A stretch of 64,000 bases of DNA from JBHJHP01 sp042219855. Lineage in GTDB: Bacteria; Bacteroidota; Bacteroidia; Bacteroidales; UBA5342. The notes below the pieces were generated by a model that worked only from the letters and a program-made list of their open reading frames with translations, ran no database searches and was not told the DNA's origin. Shown one piece after another: positions 36,211 to 44,214 of the stretch (position 1 is its first letter; the number at the start of each line of letters is the position of its first letter). The stretch spans positions 310,001-374,000 of the forward strand of contig NZ_JBHJHP010000002.1 of NCBI RefSeq assembly GCF_042219855.1. Reading direction: 5' to 3'. The position numbers and the translations under genes are program-made.

Positions 36211-36398
36211 ATATCACAAATATGGTTTATTACCTACATGTATTTTTGTGATTCCCCATTTTTATATTAATCCCATAAAAATCACACTCATTTTGCATAA
36301 AAACTCTTTAAATAAATTACCCAACACTTTAAATTTAATCTTTAATTGAATTACAACCTCTTATTTTTAGAAAGTTGACAGTTTATGTAACAGATTAA

Positions 36399-36437
36399 AA
36401 AAATCCGCAAAAGTATTCAATACCTTTGCGGATTTTT
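36399..36437. terminator. Bidirectional rho-independent terminator
   Basis: Arms 36399-36417 and 36419-36437 pair with one mismatch around the core ATCCGCAAAAG / CCTTTGCGGAT, with five A at the left end and five T at the right end. In practice the loop would be wider than one base. It sits between the CotH gene and the small minus-strand gene and fits both. Confidence 0.85.
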
Positions 36438-36480
36438 CAGCATAATGCTGCTATATTTTTGCTGTTTAATAATAAATCCT

Positions 36481-36678
36481 TTACGAATTTACTACAGGTT
36501 CATTATGATAAACGGCATCTTCATGAACTGTACTTTCTGAATACTTTAACCTTCTGAAAGCATCTCTGACCATTAATCTAAGTCCCAGATTAAACAACAA
36601 AAAATAGCTTACAAACTTTTCCCGTGTTCCCCTCTGATCCCAAATAATAAGCTGCCGTTGTTTTTGATTGTAAATCAT
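36481..36678 (-). CDS. Small hypothetical protein (65 aa)
   Basis: A 65-residue open frame, basic in the middle (MVRDAFRRLKYSES) and acidic near the end (HEDAVYHNE). An upstream in-frame start would give 94 residues. No family is recognised and no signal peptide is clear. What supports a real unit is context: a textbook Bacteroidota promoter lies about 120 bp upstream and a strong terminator 44 bp downstream on the same strand. The transcript could equally be a small RNA of about 390 nt in which the frame is incidental. Confidence 0.4.
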   Translation of the reverse strand: MIYNQKQRQLIIWDQRGTREKFVSYFLLFNLGLRLMVRDAFRRLKYSESTVHEDAVYHNEPVVNS

Positions 36679-36795
36679 GATTCTCTTTTTTAATGTTAGC
36701 AAAAGTGTTATTCCCTCAATAAAAAAATATGAAATGTTAATGCTAAAAACACATTTAAACCTCAATACTAACTTATAGTTCTTTAAATGTTAATT

Positions 36796-36826
36796 CAAAG
36801 ATAAATATAAATTTAATATAAACAAA
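36796..36826 (-). promoter_or_regulatory. Promoter, Bacteroidota -33/-7 type
   Basis: On the minus strand TTTG (36826-36823), 19 bp, then TATCTTTG (36803-36796): a full match to TTTG-N19-TAnnTTTG. The predicted start is near 36790, giving a leader of about 110 nt to the small gene's ATG at 36678. Confidence 0.6.
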
Positions 36827-37117
36827 ATATTTTTTTAGTATTACCCAATTCGTTCATACTAAAAGACAATAGATTCAATATAATCGCGTACTTTTTACAC
36901 TTTAAATTACTTAAAAGTGTTGTAGAACATATCTTTAGTTGGGTTTTATGCGAAATTTCAATATCTGATATCTATTCCCATTCTTGCTAAATGATATGTT
37001 TTACAGCATAATTTTATTGATATTCAATTTACATTACCTAAAGTTTATTCTAAATCTAATACTGTTTCTGAGTCATTTTTTAGATTATTTTCGATAACAT
37101 CCATTAATCTGACAATA

Positions 37118-37178
37118 ACATTTTGTAAGTTACATTTTGTAAGTTACATTTTGTTTGATAAGTTTGTTTGATAAGTTT
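37118..37178. repeat. Short tandem repeats upstream of the split ATPase gene
   Basis: Two copies plus 9 bp of ACATTTTGTAAGTT (37118-37131, 37132-37145, then 37146-37154), merging into two copies of GTTTGATAAGTTT (37153-37165, 37166-37178). The run ends 20 bp before the ATPase start. Between 36827 and 37117 I see only AT-rich sequence without genes. Confidence 0.9.
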
Positions 37179-37179
37179 G
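37136..37179 (+). promoter_or_regulatory. Two overlapping promoters formed by the tandem repeat
   Basis: TAAGTTTG occurs at 37159-37166 and 37172-37179, each fitting TAnnTTTG. The first has TTTG at 37136-37139 (19 bp spacer) and the second has TTTG at 37150-37153 (18 bp spacer). The repeat units themselves supply both elements, so copy-number change would alter promoter number or spacing. Transcription would begin only about 10-15 nt before the ATG at 37198. Confidence 0.5.
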
Positions 37180-37197
37180 TTGTAAAACTATATCACA

Positions 37198-38324
37198 ATG
37201 ACTGATCAACCAACGAATCCATTTACAACAACTACTTATATTGGCCCAAAGTATTTCTGCGACCGAAAGCACGAATCAGATCTGATACTCAAAAAAGTTA
37301 AAAATGGGAGTTCTATTACCTTATTATCAGTGAGAAGAATGGGTAAAACCGGTCTAATACATCACATTAACAACCAATTACCGAATGATGTAATAGGCGT
37401 TTATGTTGATATATTAAATACTGAAAACCTGACTGGTTTTCTTAATCAACTTTCATCCGCTTTAATTAATGCATCTGAGAAAAATTTAACAACCGGGAAT
37501 AAAATTTGGAAATTTATCCGTTCACTAAGGCCAACCATTGGATTCGACAGTCTTACTGGTTCTCCTTACACGTCATTTAATATTCAAAAACAGGAAACTG
37601 AAAATAATATCGAAAATATCTTTCAGTTTATCGATACATCAGATCAAAAATATGTAATCGCTATCGATGAATTTCAGCAAATTCTTAATTATCCTGAAGA
37701 AAATACAGATGCATGGCTAAGAACTATCATCCAAAAATTAAAAAAACGTCATTTATCTTTGCAGGTAGTCAGCAACATTTAATGATAGATCTGTTCTCAC
37801 TTCCACAACGTCCTATCTACAGAAGCACGGATATCATCAAATTAAATAAAATTGATCGTACATCCTATTCTGAATTCATTGAAAACCAATTTAAATCATA
37901 TAACAAAAAAATTAGCCCTGATATCATTCACGAAATATTGGATTGGTGCGATTTACATACATATTTTGTACAGAGCCTTTGCAAACAGGTATTTGCTGCA
38001 ACCCAAACAGAAGTTACTTTGGAATTATGGAAGCAACAGGCATTATCCATACTTAATGAACAGGAAATCGTATTTTATTCACAACGAAATCTTCTAACAA
38101 AAGCACAGTGGCAACTACTAAAAGCCATCGCTTATGAGGATATTGTCTATAAACCTACCGCAATTGATTTTATAAGAAAACACAATCTTGGTTCTTCTGC
38201 AACAATATTAAGATCATTAAAAAGCCTGACTGATTATGAACTGATTTATAGTGATTATAATTCTGAGGGGAACAGGTTTTACAGTGTATATGATGTTTGG
38301 CTTAAACGATGGATTCATCATTAA
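37198..38324 (+). pseudogene. ATP-binding AAA-type protein split by a -1 frameshift
   Basis: Two adjoining frames together make one P-loop ATPase of about 375 residues, of the type with a Walker A VRRMGKTGLI (residues 44-53) and Walker B YVIAIDEFQQIL. The first frame (37198-37782) loses homology after AWLRTIIQKLKK. The second frame, readable from 37713, continues as KKTSFIFAGSQQHLM to a winged-helix-like C-terminus ending at 38324. The junction is an A7 run at 37740-37746, where reading shifts back one base. It may be a mutation, a sequencing error in the homopolymer, or slippage on A-AAA-AAA. Relatives are prokaryotic ATPases often associated with mobile or defence islands. Confidence 0.8.
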
Positions 38325-38531
38325 TAATTGAGCATTACTACATAATTCATATGAAGCAGGCTAACCAATAGCAACGTAGAATCAGACAGAACCATGATAT
38401 AGCACACTTCCATAAAACCCTAACCTGCGTGTAAGTTTTCTTTGTAGTTTACCTTCACAAGTAGCTTTCTGCAAAACTTTCGTGAATTCATATAATTATA
38501 AAAATAAGAGTTTGAGGGCGAGTATTGAGGG

Positions 38532-38578
38532 AAAAAGCAAGAGCGTGATCACTCTCGTTTTCACGCTCTTGCTTTTTT
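38532..38578 (-). terminator. Rho-independent terminator after the tRNA
   Basis: A perfect 17-bp stem (38532-38548 with 38561-38577; core GCAAGAGCGTGA / TCACGCTCTTGC) and a 12-nt loop. It begins two bases after the tRNA 3' end on the minus strand and ends in a run of T on that strand. Confidence 0.88.
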
Positions 38579-38579
38579 G

Positions 38580-38653
38580 TGGGCCCACCTGGGCTCGAAC
38601 CAGGGACCACCTGATTATGAGTCAGGTGCTCTAACCAACTGAGCTATAGGCCC
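38580..38653 (-). tRNA. tRNA with CAU anticodon, probably tRNA-Ile2 (lysidine type)
   Basis: A 74-nt cloverleaf on the minus strand. The acceptor stem is GGGCCTA/TGGGCCC, the D arm GCTC...GAGC, the anticodon arm CCTGA-CTCATAA-TCAGG, the T arm CCTGG-TTCGAGC-CCAGG, and the discriminator A. CCA is not encoded (CAA follows). The anticodon CAU with a fully paired acceptor end excludes the initiator. C4-G69 and C5-G68 in the acceptor stem are the pairs TilS uses to recognise tRNA-Ile2, and the GGGCCTA stem resembles tRNA-Ile(GAU) of this phylum, so Ile2 is preferred over elongator Met. Confidence 0.88.
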
Positions 38654-38724
38654 GTTTAGTAATATTTTATGCTTCAGGTTTTGATTTATACTGACCACCT
38701 GTTCCGAATATTCGGTAAAGTCAG

Positions 38725-38742
38725 TCCCGATAGCTATCGGGA
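38725..38742. repeat. 18-bp perfect palindrome between rnr and the tRNA
   Basis: TCCCGATAGCTATCGGGA is perfectly self-complementary. A second hairpin, AAATTTTC-ATT-GAAAATTT, lies at 38778-38796. Neither has a T-run placed as in a terminator for rnr. Such CCCGATAGCTATCGGG blocks resemble dispersed intergenic palindromes; dispersal needs a genome search. Confidence 0.6.
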
Positions 38743-38846
38743 TAACCAACTGCCCCGAACATTCGAGGAGAGGCCCTAAATTTTCATTGAAAATTTCGGA
38801 GTGCAATATTACAGAATTAGCCCAAATTTACCAAATAAAACATGCA

Positions 38847-40988
38847 CTATTGCTTTGCTAATAACTGAAAATCCAGCTGTTTCTTTTCCAGATTGGCACT
38901 GGCGACCTTAATCCTTACCGCATCTCCCAAACGGTATGTCTTATTCGTCCTTCTTCCGGTGATACAATAATTGGCATCATCAAACACGTAAAAATCATCA
39001 TCCAGGTCACGCAACGGAACCATCCCCTCACATTTATTCTCTTCCAGTTCTACATATATCCCCCATTCGGTAACACCTGAGATAACACCGTCAAACTCCT
39101 CTCCAAGCTTATCCTTCATAAACTCTACCTGCTTATATTTTATGGATGAACGTTCGGCCTGAGCAGCCAGTTGTTCCATATCGGAACTGTGCTGACACAT
39201 GTCCTCATACTGTTCTTCATTTACACTGCGTCCTCCATTCATGTAACGATCCAGAAGCCGGTGAACCATCATATCCGGATAACGCCGTATGGGAGAAGTA
39301 AAGTGTGAATAATACTTGAATGCCAGTCCGTAATGCCCGATATTGAATGTAGAATACTCAGCCTTTGCCATGGAACGGATCGCAATAGTTTCAATCAGAT
39401 TTTGTTCCGATTTACCTTTTACCTTGGTAAGCACCTCATTTAATGAAGCAGATATGCTTTCCTCACTGGCTGCATTAATTTTGTAGCCAAACTTCTTTAT
39501 AAACTGTCTGAAGGTATCAAATTTATCCGGCAAGGGTTTGTCGTGAATCCTGTAAACAAATGTTTTGGCCTTCTTCCCTTTCGGAACTTTACCAATAAAT
39601 TCAGCGACAGTCCGGTTTGCCAGCAACATGAATTCCTCTATTAACTGATTGGAATCTTTTGGTTCCTTAAAAAAGACCCGCAATGGTTTACCATGTTCAT
39701 CAATTTCGAACTTCACTTCAGACCGTTCAAAGTTAATGGCGCCACTGGAAAATCGTTTACTCCTTAATTTCTTAGCAAGACTGTTCAGTATCTTCAACTC
39801 CTGTTCAAAATCACCCGGTTTTCCCTCAAGGATATCCTGAGCCTCTTCATATGCAAAACGGCGATCCGAGTTAATAACAGTTCTGCCTATCCAGCTATCT
39901 TTCACTTCGGCATTTTCGTCCATTTTGAACACAGCTGAAAAGGTCAGTTTCTCTTCATTGGGCCGCAGGGAACATATGTTATTGGATAAGCGTTCCGGCA
40001 GCATCGGAACAACCCTGTCTACCAGATAAACAGATGTTGCTCTTTTATAGGCTTCATTTTCCAGTAAGGTTTTGGGTCGGACATAATGTGTAACATCTGC
40101 AATGTGAACGCCAACTTCCCATAAACCATCTTCGAGTTTCTTAATTGAGAGTGCATCATCAAAATCCTTTGCATCCCATGGATCAATAGTAAACGTCGTG
40201 GTCTTTCTGAAATCCCGCCGCTTTTTTATTTCCTCCGGGTCAATCTGATCACTGATCTTTTCTGCTGCCTGAATGACTTTTTCGGGATATTTATGCGGCA
40301 ATCCATATTCAGCAAGGATGGCGTGCATCTCCGCATTGTTATCCCCTACATTACCAAGCACTTCAATAATCTTCCCAATCGGGTTTTTGGCTTTTTGCGG
40401 CCAGTCCACTATACGTGCGATAGCTTTTTGTCCCTGCTTTGCTTCACCCAGCTTATCCAGCGGTATAAAAATATCGTATCCCAGGCGTTTGGTATCAGGC
40501 ACTAAAAAGGCGAAATTATGCGATACCTCCACTACTCCAACAAAATCGTTTTTACCCCGCTTGATGATCTCAACAACTTCACCTTCAGGCAAGCGACGCT
40601 TACGTCTGGCATAAACCACCACCTTAACCGTATCGCCGTTCAATGCTTTATTTAAAGCATGATCCGGTATAAACACTTCTTCCCCTCCTTCATCAGGAAC
40701 CAGATAAGCAGCACCACTTCCATCGCGGGAGAGTGTTCCGGTGACAAAAGCACCCTGATTATTAAGCCTGAATCGACCGGTTGAGATTTCATTTAAATGT
40801 CCGGCATCAGCCAGTTCTGTCAGTACAACATTCACCAGTTGCTTTTCAGACATGCGTTTCAGATCCAGCTTTTTAGAAAGCTGCTTATAATTCATAACCT
40901 GCTTGGGGGTCTGAATGAATTCATTCATGATTAACCCTGAGAGGTTACGTTTATTGATTTTGGGCTTTTTGCCTTTTTGTTTTGGCAT
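38847..40988 (-). CDS. rnr: Ribonuclease R
   Basis: A 713-residue RNase II/R-family 3'-5' exoribonuclease. An N-terminal winged-helix region (residues 20-75) precedes two cold-shock-like domains. The RNB catalytic core has TIDPWDAKDFDDALS, with the metal-binding aspartates, and HYGLAFKYYSHFTSPIRRYPD. A C-terminal S1 domain (EEFDGVISGVTEWGIYVEL) ends the protein. Length is normal. It degrades structured RNA, including rRNA and tmRNA-tagged messages. It is the last gene of a minus-strand group with the pseudouridine synthase and aminopeptidase P, 49 bp after the latter. Confidence 0.95.
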   Translation of the reverse strand: MPKQKGKKPKINKRNLSGLIMNEFIQTPKQVMNYKQLSKKLDLKRMSEKQLVNVVLTELADAGHLNEISTGRFRLNNQGAFVTGTLSRDGSGAAYLVPDEGGEEVFIPDHALNKALNGDTVKVVVYARRKRRLPEGEVVEIIKRGKNDFVGVVEVSHNFAFLVPDTKRLGYDIFIPLDKLGEAKQGQKAIARIVDWPQKAKNPIGKIIEVLGNVGDNNAEMHAILAEYGLPHKYPEKVIQAAEKISDQIDPEEIKKRRDFRKTTTFTIDPWDAKDFDDALSIKKLEDGLWEVGVHIADVTHYVRPKTLLENEAYKRATSVYLVDRVVPMLPERLSNNICSLRPNEEKLTFSAVFKMDENAEVKDSWIGRTVINSDRRFAYEEAQDILEGKPGDFEQELKILNSLAKKLRSKRFSSGAINFERSEVKFEIDEHGKPLRVFFKEPKDSNQLIEEFMLLANRTVAEFIGKVPKGKKAKTFVYRIHDKPLPDKFDTFRQFIKKFGYKINAASEESISASLNEVLTKVKGKSEQNLIETIAIRSMAKAEYSTFNIGHYGLAFKYYSHFTSPIRRYPDMMVHRLLDRYMNGGRSVNEEQYEDMCQHSSDMEQLAAQAERSSIKYKQVEFMKDKLGEEFDGVISGVTEWGIYVELEENKCEGMVPLRDLDDDFYVFDDANYCITGRRTNKTYRLGDAVRIKVASANLEKKQLDFQLLAKQ

Positions 40989-41037
40989 AATGTGTATTTA
41001 ATATATAACGGTGGAACACAAGAAGTGTTGCTAAAGA

Positions 41038-42429
41038 TCACATTCCTGAAGCACACATGGCTTCCACTTCCTCTACGGTTATCGGAATACGTTCACCAAG
41101 CAGCTCACATCCGTTTTCTGTCACCAGAATATCATCTTCCAGCCGAATACCACCAAAATTGCGGTAGGAATTGATTTTATCGAAGATCAGAAACTCCGCG
41201 TTGGTTCCATTGGCCTGCCAGGCATCAATAAGATGTGGTATAAAATAACACCCGGGCTCATTGGTGATCACATAACCGGCTTCCAGTTTCTTTCCTAAAC
41301 GCAGACTTTTTAAACCAAACTGCTGGCTGCGCGATATGGTTTCGTCATATCCTACCAGATCCTCTCCATAATCTTCCATATCATGCACATCCAGGCCCAT
41401 ATGATGGCCCAGTCCATGAGGGAAAAACAGTGCATGTGCACCTGCTGCCACAGCATCGTCCACATTGCCTTTCATTAATCCCAAATCCTTTAGTCCTGAT
41501 GCAATTGTTTTAGCTGCAATCAGGTGACATTCCCTGTAATATACACCGGCCCTGGTCGCCTCTCTTGCAGCTTCATTAGCATTCAGCACAATCTGGTATA
41601 TTTCCTTTTGCTTTTGAGTAAACTTACCACCAGCAGGTGTTGTACGTGTATGGTCTGTGGCATAGTTCAGAAATGAAGAACAACCGGCATCCACAACCAT
41701 CAGGTCGCCCTGTTTCAGCTCATTCGGATGAACGTGATTATGGAGAATATGACCATTCTTCGTTAGAATTATGGGAAACGAAATTCCTGCAGCATCACTG
41801 GCAGCAATGCCCTCGATACGTCCTGCTATCTCACGTTCAAACAATCCCGGCTTAGCCATCTTCATGGCAGTTGTATGCATGGCATAGGCAGTTGGCATGG
41901 CACTCCTGATTTCCTCTATTTCGACTGCTTCCTTAATGGAACGCATTTTAATACATGCCTTCAGCAGCCTTTCTGAAACAAAAGTCTCCACTTTATTCGG
42001 ATGAGCATTCAGCAACTCTCCCAGCCATATTTTACGATCAGCACGGTAAGGTGGTAATATATGAATGCGTTGTCCTTTTTTTAATGCGTTGGCAATCAGT
42101 TCCCCGAATGCTTTCATCGGCAGATGTTTGGCTCCAACTTTCTGCGCTTTTTCTGCCATGGTTTCCTGCGATCCCATCCACAGGATCATTGTAGACGTGA
42201 ATTCATCGGCAAAGAAGATATCCTCATTATTGTCCACATCTATTGCGGCAGCAAGACCGGCCTGATCATGCCCAAAGAAATACAGAAAAGTGCTGTCCTG
42301 CCTGAATCTGTAGGTGTTATCCTCGTAATTCATTGGCATTTCGTTGTTCCCTGGAAGCAGAATTAACCCGCTACCCATCATTTTTTTCAATTGATCTCTC
42401 CGATTGACATACACACTTTTCTGAAACAT
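41038..42429 (-). CDS. pepP: Xaa-Pro aminopeptidase (M24B, aminopeptidase P)
   Basis: A 463-residue metallopeptidase. The N-terminal creatinase-like domain is followed by the pita-bread catalytic domain. Motifs are DAGCSSFLNYATDHTRT with two metal-binding Asp, FFPHGLGHHMGLDVHD with the metal His and proton shuttle, and the late Glu ligands in VITNEPGCYF and FGGIRLEDDILVT. It removes an N-terminal residue preceding proline. It is cytoplasmic, with no signal peptide. Its start is 4 bp after the stop of the pseudouridine synthase gene, so they are probably co-transcribed. Confidence 0.93.
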   Translation of the reverse strand: MFQKSVYVNRRDQLKKMMGSGLILLPGNNEMPMNYEDNTYRFRQDSTFLYFFGHDQAGLAAAIDVDNNEDIFFADEFTSTMILWMGSQETMAEKAQKVGAKHLPMKAFGELIANALKKGQRIHILPPYRADRKIWLGELLNAHPNKVETFVSERLLKACIKMRSIKEAVEIEEIRSAMPTAYAMHTTAMKMAKPGLFEREIAGRIEGIAASDAAGISFPIILTKNGHILHNHVHPNELKQGDLMVVDAGCSSFLNYATDHTRTTPAGGKFTQKQKEIYQIVLNANEAAREATRAGVYYRECHLIAAKTIASGLKDLGLMKGNVDDAVAAGAHALFFPHGLGHHMGLDVHDMEDYGEDLVGYDETISRSQQFGLKSLRLGKKLEAGYVITNEPGCYFIPHLIDAWQANGTNAEFLIFDKINSYRNFGGIRLEDDILVTENGCELLGERIPITVEEVEAMCASGM

Positions 42430-42433
42430 AACT

Positions 42434-43423
42434 TTATTTTTTTAGCATTTTAAACATATTCAACTCTTGTTCGGTAAGGAAACGCCATTTACCCCGTGGC
42501 AGGTTTTTCTTTGTCAGTCCGGCAAAATATACCCTGTCAAGTTTAACCACATCGTAACCGAGGTGTTCAAACATACGCCTCACGACCCGGTTTCTTCCGG
42601 AATGGATTTCAATTCCAATCTGCGATTTATCCTCGGGATGGGCATAACTCACCACATCGGCAGCGATAAAACCATCTTCAAGTTCAAACCCGTCGGCGAG
42701 CTTTTGCAAATCATTTTTGGTCACATCCTTATTTAAAAACACATGATAAATCTTTTTGTGGTTAAATTTAGGATGTGTCAGACGTGCTGATAAATCTCCG
42801 TCGTTAGTCAGTAACAACACACCGGTTGTGTTTCTGTCCAGCCGTCCAACCGGGTAAACACGCTCTTCACAGGCATTTTTAATCAGGTCGAAAACCGTTT
42901 TCCTGGCATTCGGATCCTTTAGTGTTGTAACTGTATCTTTGGGTTTATTCAGTAATATATATACTTTCTTTTCCGGCTTGATCCGGGTTCCGTCTACCCG
43001 AACCTCGTCGGACGGATTGACCCTTACTCCCAGTTCTGTCACCAACTTTCCATTGACTTTTACCAGCCCCTGCTCAATCAGTTTATCGGCTTCACGACGA
43101 GAACAGATTCCTGCACGTGCAATATATTGATTTAATCTCAAATCTGACCTGGAAGTTTTTTTGGCAGAACGACTTCTGAATCCACCTTCTCCGGCATCTC
43201 TGCGGGGTTTATCGAATCCTCCTTTTCTTTTATACTCCCTTCCGGGAGCTCCTTCATCTCCGTCTTTCTTCCTGTAATCCCTTTTAGGAGCACCACCCTT
43301 ACCTTCACTGCGCTGAAAATCCTTTTTAGGTGATCCGGCTTGTCCTTCTTTTTTTCTGAAGTCCTTTTTAGGAGAACCATCCCGGCCCCCTTTTCTGCCT
43401 CTGTCTGAATAATTTTGTTTCAT
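42434..43423 (-). CDS. rluB: RluB-like 23S rRNA pseudouridine synthase with repetitive basic N-terminus
   Basis: About 329 residues from the preferred ATG at 43423; a longer in-frame start at 43465 adds 14 hydrophobic residues that look untranslated. The N-terminal 80 residues are four imperfect 14-residue repeats rich in Lys/Arg/Gly (GSPKKDFRKKEG, GAPKRDYRKKDG). An S4 RNA-binding domain follows (LNQYIARAGICSRREADKLI). The catalytic domain has VYPVGRLDRNTTGVLLLTND, in which the Asp is the nucleophile, and GRNRVVRRMFEHLGY. The C-terminus resembles the RluB/RsuA group. The basic tail is common in Bacteroidota and probably binds RNA. Confidence 0.9.
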   Translation of the reverse strand: MKQNYSDRGRKGGRDGSPKKDFRKKEGQAGSPKKDFQRSEGKGGAPKRDYRKKDGDEGAPGREYKRKGGFDKPRRDAGEGGFRSRSAKKTSRSDLRLNQYIARAGICSRREADKLIEQGLVKVNGKLVTELGVRVNPSDEVRVDGTRIKPEKKVYILLNKPKDTVTTLKDPNARKTVFDLIKNACEERVYPVGRLDRNTTGVLLLTNDGDLSARLTHPKFNHKKIYHVFLNKDVTKNDLQKLADGFELEDGFIAADVVSYAHPEDKSQIGIEIHSGRNRVVRRMFEHLGYDVVKLDRVYFAGLTKKNLPRGKWRFLTEQELNMFKMLKK

Positions 43424-43562
43424 GGTGCAAAGGTGATAAAAAAACAGCAATAAAAACAGGTACATAAATCAGGTTGAGATATTAAAAAATTATAATACAT
43501 GAGTTTCCGATATTGTAATTAAAGTGCTCAGTTATCAAACCTTAAAAATTAAAACACGAATC

Positions 43563-43591
43563 TTTAGATTCATAAAATTTACTTAATTTTG
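43563..43591 (+). promoter_or_regulatory. Candidate promoter of the toxin-antitoxin pair
   Basis: TAATTTTG at 43584-43591 matches TAnnTTTG, with a one-mismatch -33 element TTTA at 43563-43566 (17 bp spacing). The antitoxin ATG lies 25 bp after the -7 element. Confidence 0.4.
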
Positions 43592-43615
43592 AAATGAAGA
43601 TTAAAAACAAAAAAT

Positions 43616-43852
43616 ATGGATTTGACGACTCAAATAAAAAACAACTTAATTTCGAGGATAAAGGATTCGAATGATATAAATTTTTTGAAAGCTCTTCAAA
43701 CAATATTTGATTCATCGGAACAATCATTATACCAATTAACTGCTGAACAACAAGACTCTATTACTGAAGGTAGAGAGCAAATTAAAAACGGTGATTTTAT
43801 TGAAAATGACCAATTAATGACTGAAATGAAAGAATGGCTGTCAAAAAAATAA
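43616..43852 (+). CDS. Antitoxin of a RelE/ParE-type toxin-antitoxin module
   Basis: A 78-residue, mainly helical acidic protein with a C-terminal segment QDSITEGREQIKNGDFIEND and MTEMKEWLSKK, typical of Bacteroidota antitoxins preceding RelE/ParE toxins. The toxin ATG lies 19 bp inside its end, so the two are translationally coupled. It would neutralise the toxin by direct binding and probably repress the pair. The DNA-binding fold is not obvious, so the autoregulation is inference. Confidence 0.75.
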   Translation: MDLTTQIKNNLISRIKDSNDINFLKALQTIFDSSEQSLYQLTAEQQDSITEGREQIKNGDFIENDQLMTEMKEWLSKK

Positions 43853-44133
43853 TTTGGTCAACACGTGCAAGCATAGAACTTAAAAAGATTCTTGAATTCT
43901 ACAACCTCAGGAACAAAAGTATCCGTTACAGCCTAAAACTTCTTAATGAAATTGATGATTTAACAAAGAGTATTGCAAAAAACGAATTAATTGGAAGGCT
44001 TACTTCCAATAAACATACACGTGTTATTCCACTAAAAGTTTTTTTAGTTTTTTATGAGACAGATCCTGAAACAATTAAAATTGTTTCATTCTGGGACAAC
44101 AGACAAAATAAGAGAAAAAGACTAAAAATATAA
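43834..44133 (+). CDS. RelE/ParE family toxin
   Basis: A 99-residue basic protein with the RelE/ParE fold. IIWSTRASIELKKILEFY matches the N-terminal strand plus helix, then GRLTSNKHTRVIPLKVFLVFYE and a terminal IVSFWDNRQN, the usual ending of this family in Bacteroidota. Members inhibit translation by cutting mRNA (RelE) or inhibit gyrase (ParE); the sequence does not settle which. It overlaps the antitoxin by 19 bp. The complete pair appears intact. Confidence 0.85.
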   Translation: MAVKKIIWSTRASIELKKILEFYNLRNKSIRYSLKLLNEIDDLTKSIAKNELIGRLTSNKHTRVIPLKVFLVFYETDPETIKIVSFWDNRQNKRKRLKI

Positions 44134-44214
44134 ATTGCGCTTGCTTGTTTTACTGATTTGAAATTCATAGACATAAAGACAAATACGGATATTCGCGCTT
44201 AATAAATTAGAATT

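Noticed and set aside
37118..37178. Short CRISPR array
   Set aside because: Repeats are adjacent without spacers and no cas gene is present.
38778..38796. Terminator of rnr
   Set aside because: The hairpin AAATTTTC-ATT-GAAAATTT is AT-only and has no T-run on the correct side.
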